Of a stretch of 64,000 nt of DNA, positions 1 through 8,248 are shown in pieces. The translations under genes were made by a program, and so were the position numbers. The notes under the pieces were generated by a model that saw only the letters and a list, made by a program, of their open reading frames with translations, made no database searches and was not told the origin of the DNA. Position 1 is the first letter of the stretch. Each line of letters opens with the position of its first letter. Source of the DNA: Cellulophaga sp. F20128 (lineage in GTDB: Bacteria; Bacteroidota; Bacteroidia; Flavobacteriales; Flavobacteriaceae); assembly GCF_023015805.1 (NCBI RefSeq), contig NZ_JALKBA010000001.1, forward strand, positions 432,046 to 496,045, read 5' to 3'.

Positions 1-261
1 TATTATACACATAACATTTCAATGTTACCTATTCTTTTGGCCTTTATCACCTAAACAACTTAAGAAAAAATTAAAAACATAATGCCCGCTGATCAAAGAA
101 AAGCACCAACCTATAGGTAAACCTAGATTGGCAATTAAAATCATTTTGGATAAAGGTCAGGAAAATTAACCTTAAACTTTATTTATTTCATCAATAAAGG
201 CTACAACTTTTTTCTGATAATTCAAAAAGAACTAAATTTAAAGGTTTCATAAAAAGATACA
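1..261. other. AT-rich non-coding left edge
   Basis: No reading frame of credible length or composition and no RNA gene could be seen here. The stretch is AT rich and contains the 8-bp palindrome CCTATAGG near 111. It should hold the promoter of the acetyltransferase gene that follows, but no exact TAnnTTTG element was found; the nearest is TAAATTTA about 25 bases before the start codon. Confidence 0.4.
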
Positions 262-795
262 ATGGAAATAGTTGCAACCGACCGACTTTATTTGCGGGAA
301 TTAAAAAGGACAGACGCCGAGTATTTTTACCATTTAAATCTAGACCCGGAAGTGTTAAAATACACGGGAGACAAACCCTTTGAAACAATTGAAAGTGCAA
401 TGCAATTTCTTGAAAACTATGATCATTATAAAAAATACGGATATGGCCGATGGGCTGTAATCGCGAGAAAAAATCATGACTTTTTGGGATGGTGCGGTTT
501 AAAATACACCAAAAGTTTAACCGAAATTGACCTAGGCTTTCGGTTTTTTAAACGGTACTGGAACAAAGGATATGCCACTGAATCTGCCAGAGCCTGTTTG
601 ATGATTGGTTTTGAAAAATACAAAATCCAGCGTATCGTTGGCAGAGCAATGAAAGATAACGAGTACTCCATAAGAGTATTGGAAAAAATAGGGTTTCAAC
701 ACCTTACAACGAATACAGACACATTCACCATACAACAAAAATTTGAGCATTGGGAACTTACAAAAGAAAGCCACAAAGGATTGCAAAATATATAA
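262..795 (+). CDS. GNAT-family N-acetyltransferase (RimJ/RimL type)
   Basis: A 177-residue protein with the layout of the RimJ/RimL branch of GNAT acetyltransferases, which move an acetyl group from acetyl-CoA to an amino group. It opens with TDRLYLRELKRTD (residues 6-18), the usual start of this branch. The acetyl-CoA pyrophosphate loop is seen as RYWNKGYATES (98-108), and the late N-x(4)-S-x-x-V-LEKIGF motif lies at about 133-145. The substrate cannot be told from the sequence; candidates are a protein N-terminus, an amino sugar or a small amine. The last 46 bases overlap the start of corA, so the two genes are probably co-transcribed. ATG at 262 is the first start that keeps the whole domain. 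Confidence 0.85.
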   Translation: MEIVATDRLYLRELKRTDAEYFYHLNLDPEVLKYTGDKPFETIESAMQFLENYDHYKKYGYGRWAVIARKNHDFLGWCGLKYTKSLTEIDLGFRFFKRYWNKGYATESARACLMIGFEKYKIQRIVGRAMKDNEYSIRVLEKIGFQHLTTNTDTFTIQQKFEHWELTKESHKGLQNI

Positions 796-1844
796 AAAAA
801 AGTAAAAAAGAAATTGGCTTACCTCCAGATGCCATCTTTTTTAGAGGTGAACAAAAAATAGATCACGTACTCTTACGCCTTATAGATTTTGACGCTTCCA
901 ATCTACAAGAAAGCACCATAGAAAAAGTAGAAGAAGCCATTCATTACAACGACAAAAATTCTGTTACTTGGCTAAATATAGACGGGTTACACAATGAAGC
1001 TATTATTGAAAAAATTGCCGCTAATTTTAATTTAGACACCTTACTCTTAGCAAATGTAATGGATACAGCTTCACGCCCAAAATTTCAAGATTTTGATGGC
1101 TCAATTTTTATTTCTTTGAAAATGATGAGATTGGAACATCCAAATAATCAGGTTGTTGTAGAAAATTTAAGCTTGATACTCACAAACAGCATGTTAATTA
1201 CTTTTCAGGAGTCTAAAGGCGATGTTTTTGAACCTGTCCGAGAGCGTATTAGAACGCAGAAACCGCGAATTAGGAATTCTGGAACAGATTATCTAGCTTT
1301 TGCATTGTTAGACATTGTAGTAGACAACTACATTTATATCATAAGCGAGTTTGCAGAAAAAATAGAATCTATTGAAGACAAGCTAATTTCGAACCCAGAT
1401 CAAAGTATTGTTGAAGAAATAAACACCTTTAAAAAGGAATTAAATTTTCTTCGAAAAAATATAAATCCAGCCAAGGAGATGATATTTTCGCTTACCAAAA
1501 CAGAAACGAATCTAATTAAAAAGAAAACAGAAGTTCATTATAAAGAACTCATAGACAATATAAACCATGCCGTTGAATCTACAGACAACCTGCGAGAAAT
1601 TCTTTCAGATCAATTAAACATTTACCACACCACAATCAGTTCTAAACTAAATGACATCATGAAGTTCTTAACCGTCTTCTCTGTCATATTTATTCCACTA
1701 ACCTTTATTGCAGGAATTTATGGGACAAATTTTGATGTTGTTCCAGAACTTCATTATAAATACAGCTACTTTATAATGTGGGGAGTTTTTGTAATTATAG
1801 TTATTGTTATGCTATTTTATTTTAAGAAAAAAAAGTGGCTTTAA
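750..1844 (+). CDS. corA: CorA-family divalent cation transporter with GTN in place of GMN
   Basis: A 364-residue CorA-type magnesium/cobalt channel of the inner membrane. The N-terminal cytoplasmic region carries the family's early IGLPPDAIFFRG stretch and TWLNIDGLH (about 70-78). Two helices lie at the C-terminus (about 302-323 and 339-358), ending in the basic tail FKKKKWL. The signature loop after the first helix is normally YGMNF and here reads YGTNF (residues 324-328; codon aca at 1725). The Met position lies at the mouth of the pore, so selectivity or rate may be changed, or this may be a relative with another role. The ATG at 750 lies inside the upstream acetyltransferase gene; there is no other in-frame ATG before the conserved region, so the 46-base overlap is probably real. 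Confidence 0.88.
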   Translation: MGTYKRKPQRIAKYIKKSKKEIGLPPDAIFFRGEQKIDHVLLRLIDFDASNLQESTIEKVEEAIHYNDKNSVTWLNIDGLHNEAIIEKIAANFNLDTLLLANVMDTASRPKFQDFDGSIFISLKMMRLEHPNNQVVVENLSLILTNSMLITFQESKGDVFEPVRERIRTQKPRIRNSGTDYLAFALLDIVVDNYIYIISEFAEKIESIEDKLISNPDQSIVEEINTFKKELNFLRKNINPAKEMIFSLTKTETNLIKKKTEVHYKELIDNINHAVESTDNLREILSDQLNIYHTTISSKLNDIMKFLTVFSVIFIPLTFIAGIYGTNFDVVPELHYKYSYFIMWGVFVIIVIVMLFYFKKKKWL

Positions 1845-1865
1845 ACCGGCAGAACAGTATTGTAG

Positions 1866-2378
1866 TTATTCATCAAACAAAGCCTTAAGCTCTGTAGCTT
1901 CATTGGGTTTAATTTTACCAGCTAACAGTAAGCTCAATTGTTTTCTGCGCAAAGCAGCCTCAAAACGTTCTATTTCTAATTTGGTCTCTGGTTTTAATTC
2001 TGGAACCTCTGTTGGTTTCCCCGTATCGTCTACAGCTACAAAAGTGTATATAGCTTCATTAGCCTTGGTTTTCTCACCACTAAACCTATCTTCCATCCAA
2101 ACATCAATAAATATTTCCATGGATGTCTTAAAAGCTCTAGAAACAGATGCCTGTACAGTTACAACACTTCCTACGGGCACCGATCTGTTAAAGGCAACAT
2201 GATTTACAGAAGCGGTAACCACGATACGTCTGCTATGCCTACGCGCAGCAATGCTAGCTGCTCTATCCATACGCGCCAACAACTCACCACCAAACAAATT
2301 ATTTAGAGGATTGGTCTCACTAGGGAGTACCAAATCTGTCATAACCGTTCTACTACTTTTAGGGGTTCTAAAGTCCAT
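1866..2378 (-). CDS. Acyl-CoA thioesterase, hotdog fold (YciA/BACH-like)
   Basis: A 170-residue single-hotdog acyl-CoA thioesterase that would hydrolyse acyl-CoA to free acid and CoA in the cytoplasm. The catalytic helix region is visible: N23, the LFGG turn (28-31) and the acidic residue in LLARMD (D38), followed by VVTASVNHVAFNRSVPVG (about 53-70), the usual second strand. The C-terminal 40 residues are charged and predicted helical, as in other bacterial members. It ends 21 bases from the convergent corA end. A perfect -7 element lies 16 bases before the start codon, so it likely has its own short-leader transcript despite following the SPOR gene. Confidence 0.9.
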   Translation of the reverse strand: MDFRTPKSSRTVMTDLVLPSETNPLNNLFGGELLARMDRAASIAARRHSRRIVVTASVNHVAFNRSVPVGSVVTVQASVSRAFKTSMEIFIDVWMEDRFSGEKTKANEAIYTFVAVDDTGKPTEVPELKPETKLEIERFEAALRRKQLSLLLAGKIKPNEATELKALFDE

Positions 2379-2393
2379 AACTTAAATTTTGGG

Positions 2394-2401
2394 CAAAGAT
2401 A
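2394..2401 (-). promoter_or_regulatory. Bacteroidota -7 promoter element of the thioesterase gene
   Basis: On the minus strand this reads TATCTTTG, an exact match to the Bacteroidota -7 consensus TAnnTTTG. A TTG lies 23 bases further upstream and could be the -33 element. The start codon at 2378 would give a leader of about 10 bases. Confidence 0.6.
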
Positions 2402-2436
2402 CGCCCCTTCTTAAGTTATTAAAACAAGAAAATAGA

Positions 2437-3384
2437 TTATTTAGGAGATAGCATCCAAGCGTCTGAAGACTCTGTACTTTTTATTTCTTTTAAGTATTTT
2501 AGCCCTTCTTTTACATCTGTAAAGCTATCATAAGACACTTGATGAAGACCGTATTTATTAACTCCAACATAAGAAGCATTATACCCTCTTTCCTTTAGTT
2601 CGTCTATTTTTTTTGTCGCATTTTCCTGTACTCTAAATGCACCAGCTATAATATAATGTATACTTTGTTCCTTCTTGGCTATAATTTCCAAAGAAAGTGA
2701 AGGCAACTCTAAAGGGGACGTATAAAAAAAAGTGGCTTCTTGTATATGCTTAGACACTTGTTCTTGCACTTCTTGACGTACTATTTGTTCATTGTTTTTT
2801 GTAGCATTATAATAACGCAATCCTGTTAAACCCGTAGAAACAGCTAACAATGCTACGGCTGCATATTTTAAAAATGGTCTGAAAACAGATTTTTTTCTTT
2901 GCTCAGGTGTAATAATAAAAGGAATCTCTTCCTCTAAGGCTACAATCTCTTCTTTTAACACCTCTCTAAGGATTGGTGTAGACACCACCGGTGACAACCC
3001 AAATGATGTGGTTAAATAATTAATTTGACTTACTGGTGTAAATTGAATTTTTTGTTCTGCGTTTAAAAACAATTCCCCAATGTTCGCAAATTTAACGCGC
3101 TGACCAAGGCTTAGCATTCTACTCCAATGCTGCGTTTCTGTAATTATAGCAGCTAATGCTTCTTCATAAGAATACTTTTCTGCTGTAGCCATATAATTAA
3201 CCAGCAAACCATCGTTAGATTGAAGTTGCTGATTAAAAGAAACTAGTTTAGAAGGAGGAGAAAAAGTATTGCTATTTTTTTGAAGTTCAGCCGATATTTT
3301 TTGGGTTAAAAAAGCACCAAAACCTGGCAGTATTACACAATTGTATCTATATAATAACTCTTCTATATATTGTTCTGTTCGCAT
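2437..3384 (-). CDS. HU-CCDC81 and SPOR domain membrane protein
   Basis: A 315-residue protein typical of Bacteroidota with three parts. Residues 1 to about 140 match the HU-fold CCDC81 region, with the marker VILPGFGAFLTQ (17-28). A transmembrane segment follows at about 172-190 (YAAVALLAVSTGLTGLRYY). The end, about 240-310, is a SPOR domain (YYIIAGAFRVQENATKKIDELK-like pattern) that in other proteins binds peptidoglycan stripped of stem peptides at the division site. The protein would thus sit in the inner membrane with the HU-like part in the cytoplasm and SPOR in the periplasm. Its exact job is unknown. It is divergent from dprA across a 104-base gap. Confidence 0.85.
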   Translation of the reverse strand: MRTEQYIEELLYRYNCVILPGFGAFLTQKISAELQKNSNTFSPPSKLVSFNQQLQSNDGLLVNYMATAEKYSYEEALAAIITETQHWSRMLSLGQRVKFANIGELFLNAEQKIQFTPVSQINYLTTSFGLSPVVSTPILREVLKEEIVALEEEIPFIITPEQRKKSVFRPFLKYAAVALLAVSTGLTGLRYYNATKNNEQIVRQEVQEQVSKHIQEATFFYTSPLELPSLSLEIIAKKEQSIHYIIAGAFRVQENATKKIDELKERGYNASYVGVNKYGLHQVSYDSFTDVKEGLKYLKEIKSTESSDAWMLSPK

Positions 3385-3488
3385 TGATACAAATATTGAA
3401 AAAAATCAGGGAGTGTAAAACCTTTAGGCGAACTTTTTATTAACATTTTATTTGTTGTATTTTGTAAACAACTACTTGCACCTTATAA

Positions 3489-4592
3489 ATGACTACAACT
3501 GAAATCATTGCAACGCTTAGGTTACAAAACATTCCAAATATTGGTAGTGTAACTGCTAAAAAACTAATTGCACATTGTGGTAGTTCAGCTGCAATTTTTG
3601 AACTTAAAAGAGCACAGTTGCTTAAAATTGATGGGATTGGCTTCCTAAAACTAAAAAACTTGTACGATGGGGCACATTTAGAGGCTGCTCAAGCAGAATA
3701 TGAATTTATTGTAAATCACAATATTGAAACGGTCTATTTTATGGACCCGGGATACCCCAATTATTTAAAACACGCAATTGATGCGCCTATTCTATTGTTT
3801 AAGCGCGGGAATATAAACCTCGAAGGACGAAAAATAATAAGTGTTGTAGGAACACGAAAAATTACGAGTTACGGAACGGCCTTTTGTGAAAAATTCATAG
3901 AAGATATAGCCCCTTTAAATCCTATAATTGTTAGCGGTTTTGCTTACGGGGTAGATATCTGTATCCAAAAGGAAGCCATAAAACACGGCCTTCAAACGAT
4001 AGGCTGTTTGGCACATGGCCTGAATCAAATATACCCTAAGACCCATAGCAAATACATTGTGGATGTAGAAAAAAATGGAGGTTTTTTTACGGAGTTCTGG
4101 AGTAGCAGTACGCCAGAACGCGAAAATTTTCTAAAAAGGAATAGGATTATTGCGGGTTTAAGTGAGGCTACGGTCGTCATAGAATCGGCCGAAAAAGGGG
4201 GAAGTTTGGTCACAGCAGATATTGCCAATAGCTACAACAGAGATGTTTTTGCTGTTCCCGGAAGGGCTCAAGATAAATACAGTATTGGATGTAATAATTT
4301 GATAAAACAACAAAAGGCACACATGTTGACTTCCGCAGCCGATTTAATTTATCTTTTAGACTGGCAAACAACCCAAAAATTACCACAAGCAACCCAAAAG
4401 CAATTGTTTATAGAATTCACCGAAATTGAACAACAAATTTACGATTTTTTGCAAGTAGAAGGCAAGCAGTTGTTAGATACTATTGCACTTTCTTGCAAGC
4501 TTCCCATCTTTAAAACATCATCAACCTTATTGCATATGGAAATGAAAGGCGCCATACGCCCCTTACCTGGAAAATTGTACGAAGCTATTTAA
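3489..4592 (+). CDS. dprA: DNA processing protein DprA (Smf)
   Basis: A 367-residue DprA, the loader that hands incoming single-stranded DNA to RecA during transformation. Residues 1-70 form a helix-hairpin-helix/SAM-like domain (IPNIGSVTAKKLI). The Rossmann-like core carries VVGTRK (119-124), SGFAYGVD (149-156; the usual text is SGxAxGID), NRIIAGLS (218-225), EKGGSLVTA (235-243) and FAVPGR (254-259). The last 60 residues fit the DprA winged-helix domain. Length and motif order are complete. recA lies 5 kb away on the other strand. Whether the organism is naturally competent cannot be told from this gene, since dprA is present in most non-competent bacteria. Confidence 0.95.
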   Translation: MTTTEIIATLRLQNIPNIGSVTAKKLIAHCGSSAAIFELKRAQLLKIDGIGFLKLKNLYDGAHLEAAQAEYEFIVNHNIETVYFMDPGYPNYLKHAIDAPILLFKRGNINLEGRKIISVVGTRKITSYGTAFCEKFIEDIAPLNPIIVSGFAYGVDICIQKEAIKHGLQTIGCLAHGLNQIYPKTHSKYIVDVEKNGGFFTEFWSSSTPERENFLKRNRIIAGLSEATVVIESAEKGGSLVTADIANSYNRDVFAVPGRAQDKYSIGCNNLIKQQKAHMLTSAADLIYLLDWQTTQKLPQATQKQLFIEFTEIEQQIYDFLQVEGKQLLDTIALSCKLPIFKTSSTLLHMEMKGAIRPLPGKLYEAI

Positions 4593-4682
4593 GATCTTCC
4601 ACAAACTATGCGGTTTGTTGTTGGTGCAAATTTATCCCAAACCAACCAAAAAATTGCCGTTTACAGATGAAAAAGCATAAAA

Positions 4683-4721
4683 AAACTGATTTTAATTTTT
4701 TAAAAAAATTAAAATCAGTTT
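4683..4721. terminator. Bidirectional terminator between dprA and trpS
   Basis: A near-perfect inverted repeat of 19-20 bases per arm, AAACTGATTTTAA plus a T-run against its complement, centred at 4701/4702. It lies between the convergent ends of dprA and trpS, and its A/T runs allow termination in both directions. Confidence 0.75.
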
Positions 4722-4752
4722 CCACACAAACCAACTAGTCTTTTACACCGAT

Positions 4753-5721
4753 TTAATAGCCAATTTTAGCACGTACACGCGCTAACACCTTGTCTGCCTC
4801 TTTCTGCGCTTTAGCAGCACCTATAGCCAAAGCAGCATCTATCTCCTCCGTGTTATTTATATAATAATCGTACTTTTTCCGTGCTTCCCCAAACTTTTCA
4901 AGAATAACTTCATACAGGGCTTGCTTTGCATGTCCATACCCGTAATTACCTGCCTTGTAATTGGCACGCATTTCTTCAATTTGATCTGTTGAAGCAACTA
5001 TTTTGTAAAGTTCAAACACATTATCACCCTCAGGCTCCTTTGGGTCTTCCATGGGAGTACTATCTGTTTGAATCCCCATAATTTGTTTCCGCAGCTTCTT
5101 ATCTGGTTGAAACAAATTAATAAGATTTCCTTTGCTCTTACTCATTTTAGCACCATCCGTACCTGGAACATACATGGTTTCTTCTTGCACCTTCCCTTGT
5201 GGCATAACAAATGTTTCGCCCAATTGCGCATGAAATCTAGAAGCAACGTCTCTGGTCATTTCTATATGCTGCATCTGATCTTTACCTACGGGTACAATCT
5301 CAGCATCATACAGTAAAATATCCGCTGCCATAAGCATAGGATACGAAAATAAACCTGCGTTTACATCATCTAAGCGATCTGCCTTATCTTTAAAAGAGTG
5401 GGCTAAGGTTAATCTTTGGTACGGAAAAAAACAGCTTAAATACCAAGACAATTCCGTAGTTTGTGGAACATCACTCTGTCTGTAAAAAATAGTTTTTTCT
5501 ATATCCAATCCAAAGGCAAGCCAAGTAGCTGCAACCGCATAGGTATTGTGGCGTAACTCTTCCCCATTTTTTATTTGTGTAAGCGAATGCATATCCGCAA
5601 TAAAAAGAAAGGACTCATTCTCAGGGTTATTTGCCATTGCAATAGCCGGTATAATTGCTCCTAAAATATTCCCCATATGAGGGGTTCCTGTACTCTGTAT
5701 TCCTGTTAAAATTCTTGCCAT
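4753..5721 (-). CDS. trpS: Tryptophan--tRNA ligase
   Basis: A 322-residue class I aminoacyl-tRNA synthetase charging tRNA-Trp. The HIGH-type signature is TPHMGN (13-18) and the KMSKS loop is complete (KMSKSKGN, 192-199). The start MARILTGIQSTG is the standard opening of bacterial TrpS, and the length is normal. The end (QKEADKVLARVRAKIGY) matches the family. It has a well-formed promoter 26-55 bases upstream and shares a bidirectional terminator with dprA. No T-box or leader peptide was seen. Confidence 0.97.
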   Translation of the reverse strand: MARILTGIQSTGTPHMGNILGAIIPAIAMANNPENESFLFIADMHSLTQIKNGEELRHNTYAVAATWLAFGLDIEKTIFYRQSDVPQTTELSWYLSCFFPYQRLTLAHSFKDKADRLDDVNAGLFSYPMLMAADILLYDAEIVPVGKDQMQHIEMTRDVASRFHAQLGETFVMPQGKVQEETMYVPGTDGAKMSKSKGNLINLFQPDKKLRKQIMGIQTDSTPMEDPKEPEGDNVFELYKIVASTDQIEEMRANYKAGNYGYGHAKQALYEVILEKFGEARKKYDYYINNTEEIDAALAIGAAKAQKEADKVLARVRAKIGY

Positions 5722-5746
5722 TGGTATCTAAAATCAATCAAAAAAA

Positions 5747-5776
5747 CAAAGGTAATCTAAATAGAAGAATAGGCAA
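5747..5776 (-). promoter_or_regulatory. trpS promoter (TTG-N19-TACCTTTG)
   Basis: Minus strand: -33 TTG at 5776-5774, a 19-base spacer, then TACCTTTG at 5754-5747, an exact TAnnTTTG -7 element. It sits 26 bases before the trpS start codon at 5721. Confidence 0.65.
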
Positions 5777-5960
5777 GCGTTAAATAGCGTAGGTGTTTGG
5801 CAGTATGTACTGGTTAAAACTGAAATCAATAGAAATATAAAAAACGAAACAACAAAAAAACATTTCCATAAAAAACTTTCAGATGTAAAGGTTTGTATCC
5901 TAGGAGAGGACAACAACAGAACATAAAAGCTACCATTATTTATAAGTTAAACTTTTTCTG

Positions 5961-5988
5961 TTGCTCTCTTTTATAATTCCTATTTTTG
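5961..5988 (+). promoter_or_regulatory. plsC promoter (TTG-N17-TATTTTTG)
   Basis: TTG at 5961-5963, a 17-base spacer and TATTTTTG at 5981-5988 match the Bacteroidota sigma consensus exactly. The same TTG could be misread as an alternative start codon in frame with plsC. Transcription would begin at about 5993-5996, that is, at or within a few bases of the ATG at 5994. Confidence 0.6.
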
Positions 5989-5993
5989 GCGTT

Positions 5994-6731
5994 ATGCTTA
6001 CTTTTTTTAAGAATATTGGACATTTAGTATACCGTATTTGGTTTTACATCCTTGTAGCGGTACCTATAATCATCTTTTTTCCACTTCTACTTTTACTTAG
6101 TGTTAAAGAAAAATGGTATCCGTATTTCTTTTGGGTAGCGCGTAACTTTTGGGCCAGACCCATATTGCTAGGTATGGGTTGTCCACAACGTATAAAGAGG
6201 GATCAAAAGTTACGCAAAGGAAAAAGCTACATGCTTGTAGCGAATCATACCAGTATGTTTGATATTATGTTGATGCTTCGTTCTAGTAGAAATCCTTTTG
6301 TATTTGTAGGCAAAAAAGAATTGGTAAAAATACCTGTCTTTGGTTTTTTCTACAAGCGTGTGTGTATTATGGTCGATAGGAATGACACCAAAAGCAGAAC
6401 TGCCGTTTATATGCGTGCACAAAGACGTTTAAAACAAGGGCTAAGTATTTGTATTTTTCCAGAAGGCGGTGTTCCAGAAGAACATGTGGTCTTGGATGAA
6501 TTTAAAGATGGTGCATTTAGAATGGCTATAAACCATAAAATTCCTGTAGTGCCACTAACATTTTTAGATTGTAAAAAAAGGTTTCCATTTACGTTTTATC
6601 GCGGAGGGCCAGGATTACTAAGAGTAACAATTCATTCGTTTTTTGAAACCAAAGATTTGGATGAAAACCACAAAGCCTCCCTCCGAGAAGATGTGCGTGC
6701 GGTTATTTTAAAGGAGTTACAGGCGCATTGA
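5994..6731 (+). CDS. plsC: 1-acyl-sn-glycerol-3-phosphate acyltransferase (PlsC-like)
   Basis: A 245-residue membrane acyltransferase that adds the second acyl chain to lysophosphatidic acid in phospholipid synthesis. The catalytic HX4D motif is HTSMFD (H85, D90) and the lysophosphatidate-binding motif is FPEGG (155-159). An N-terminal hydrophobic segment (about 15-36) would anchor it. ATG at 5994 was chosen over the in-frame TTG at 5961, because the family starts close to FFKNIGHLVYRIWFYI and because that TTG is a good -33 promoter element. The gene ends 5 bases from the convergent Dma-like gene with no room for a separate terminator. Confidence 0.9.
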   Translation: MLTFFKNIGHLVYRIWFYILVAVPIIIFFPLLLLLSVKEKWYPYFFWVARNFWARPILLGMGCPQRIKRDQKLRKGKSYMLVANHTSMFDIMLMLRSSRNPFVFVGKKELVKIPVFGFFYKRVCIMVDRNDTKSRTAVYMRAQRRLKQGLSICIFPEGGVPEEHVVLDEFKDGAFRMAINHKIPVVPLTFLDCKKRFPFTFYRGGPGLLRVTIHSFFETKDLDENHKASLREDVRAVILKELQAH

Positions 6732-6736
6732 ATGCA

Positions 6737-8206
6737 TTAAAACTTAAAACTAAGTCCGCTATACACTCCCATTGTAAACGGCTGAAAATCACCAGAAGTG
6801 TTAGAGAAGGTATTTAATTGGTACTTAAACATAGGCTCTATATTTAGTTGCACCTTGGGCGTAAACTTGTAGTTAAGTCCAACACCTACATTGGTGCTAA
6901 AATTAAGACTGTTAATATTATTAGACTCACCTAATTCTGTTTTTAAATTATCTGCTTCCAAAGAGATGGAATTATCCAATAAAAACAACGAACTAACTCC
7001 ACCTATTAAATTGACACCAAATTTACCATCAGTTAGTGCGTAATTAACTTCTAATGGCATTTCTATATAACCAAATTGCTGCACCATTTTCCCTTCTCTA
7101 GATGTACTTTTTGCTGAAAATTCTGTACTACCTGGATCGCTTAAAGAGGATGACTTTTTGTTTTCTACAACTACACTTTCTGAATTAGAGTCGTAATCTA
7201 TTGAGTTTATTATACTATTGGTTTCCGGATTAAAAACAGATTTAAAAACAACATCGTTGGTATTATACCCGTAATCTACCTTATGCAAACCAGAACGAAT
7301 ACTAAGCTTTTTACCCACATTGTATGCCACTGATACACCATAGCTCAAATTTACATTTCCCGTTTTGGAATTGGAAATAAAATTCTCATCAATAGGAGAA
7401 CCGTTATTTAAAGAGTTAAAATAAACAGGCGCAACGCTTGCTCCAACCGACCATTTATTTGATCTATTTGTAGCTATTGCATCTGCTTCCTTGGATGCTT
7501 CTATTTCGTCGTAAATAGACTTTTTATGCACTGTATCTGCAGTTGCTAAAGCCTCTTCTTTGTGGTCTTCCAGAGCTTTTTTATTAGAGTTAGCCAAATT
7601 GTTATTTAAAAATTTTGATTCCTTTTTCACTGTAGAATTGGCTTGGTTTGCACCCTCCTCAATTACAGTAGAACCAGAGGCAATTGCAGTTTCTTCTTGG
7701 GTAGATTTACTACCTTGCACCAATAACTCTGCTGTATTTAAATTTTTGCCCTTATTTTGGCTGGAAACAATCCCAGTTGCGGTTTTTTGTTTCGTTTGAA
7801 TTCGTTCGGAATTGACATCTTCACTAGAAGGCGGTTTAACGGCATCCTCCCCATCACTTTTATTAGCATCCGTATCCGTGAGTGCTCCCTCTCCTTTATC
7901 GAAACGGCCATCCTTATTTTGGAGGTCTAGCTCTGTTACAGGAACTACCTTGATTTTAGGAGTGACACCCTCAGTATCAGTAACTGAAGGAATATCCGTG
8001 GTTTTTTCAAATGGGTTCACTGCAAAAAATACGATTGCCAATACAGCTGCTACCCCACCCAGTTTCCACCAAATAGGTATTAACTTTCGGTCCTTTTTCT
8101 TCTCATCCAAAGATGTTTCTAGTCTTTCCCAAACTTTTTGGTCTGGAAGCTGACTGAAGTCTTGAAACTTCTCTTGAAACAACTTGTCTATGTTTTTCTT
8201 CCCCAT
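6737..8206 (-). CDS. Dma-like dual-membrane anti-sigma factor with C-terminal outer-membrane barrel
   Basis: A 489-residue protein with an unusual layout. Residues 1-42 are charged and cytoplasmic-looking (FQEKFQDFSQLPDQKVWERL). One transmembrane helix follows at about 43-64. Next comes a long polar linker rich in Ser, Thr, Asn, Lys and Glu (about 68-245), then a region of alternating strands (about 250-489) ending in the outer-membrane barrel signature YSGLSFKF. This is the plan of the dual membrane-spanning anti-sigma factors described in Bacteroides thetaiotaomicron, where the N-terminus holds the sigma factor and the barrel sits in the outer membrane. The ECF sigma gene lies 42 bases upstream on the same strand, supporting that role. 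Which envelope state it senses is unknown. No signal peptide is present, as expected if the N-terminus stays in the cytoplasm. Confidence 0.75.
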   Translation of the reverse strand: MGKKNIDKLFQEKFQDFSQLPDQKVWERLETSLDEKKKDRKLIPIWWKLGGVAAVLAIVFFAVNPFEKTTDIPSVTDTEGVTPKIKVVPVTELDLQNKDGRFDKGEGALTDTDANKSDGEDAVKPPSSEDVNSERIQTKQKTATGIVSSQNKGKNLNTAELLVQGSKSTQEETAIASGSTVIEEGANQANSTVKKESKFLNNNLANSNKKALEDHKEEALATADTVHKKSIYDEIEASKEADAIATNRSNKWSVGASVAPVYFNSLNNGSPIDENFISNSKTGNVNLSYGVSVAYNVGKKLSIRSGLHKVDYGYNTNDVVFKSVFNPETNSIINSIDYDSNSESVVVENKKSSSLSDPGSTEFSAKSTSREGKMVQQFGYIEMPLEVNYALTDGKFGVNLIGGVSSLFLLDNSISLEADNLKTELGESNNINSLNFSTNVGVGLNYKFTPKVQLNIEPMFKYQLNTFSNTSGDFQPFTMGVYSGLSFKF

Positions 8207-8248
8207 GCTCTTCGCTTCTTCTATTTCTTCCTTAAGCCACAGCTATAT

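Noticed and set aside
3421..3488. Promoter for dprA at TATTTTG / TACTTGC
   Set aside because: Both differ from TAnnTTTG in spacing; not called.
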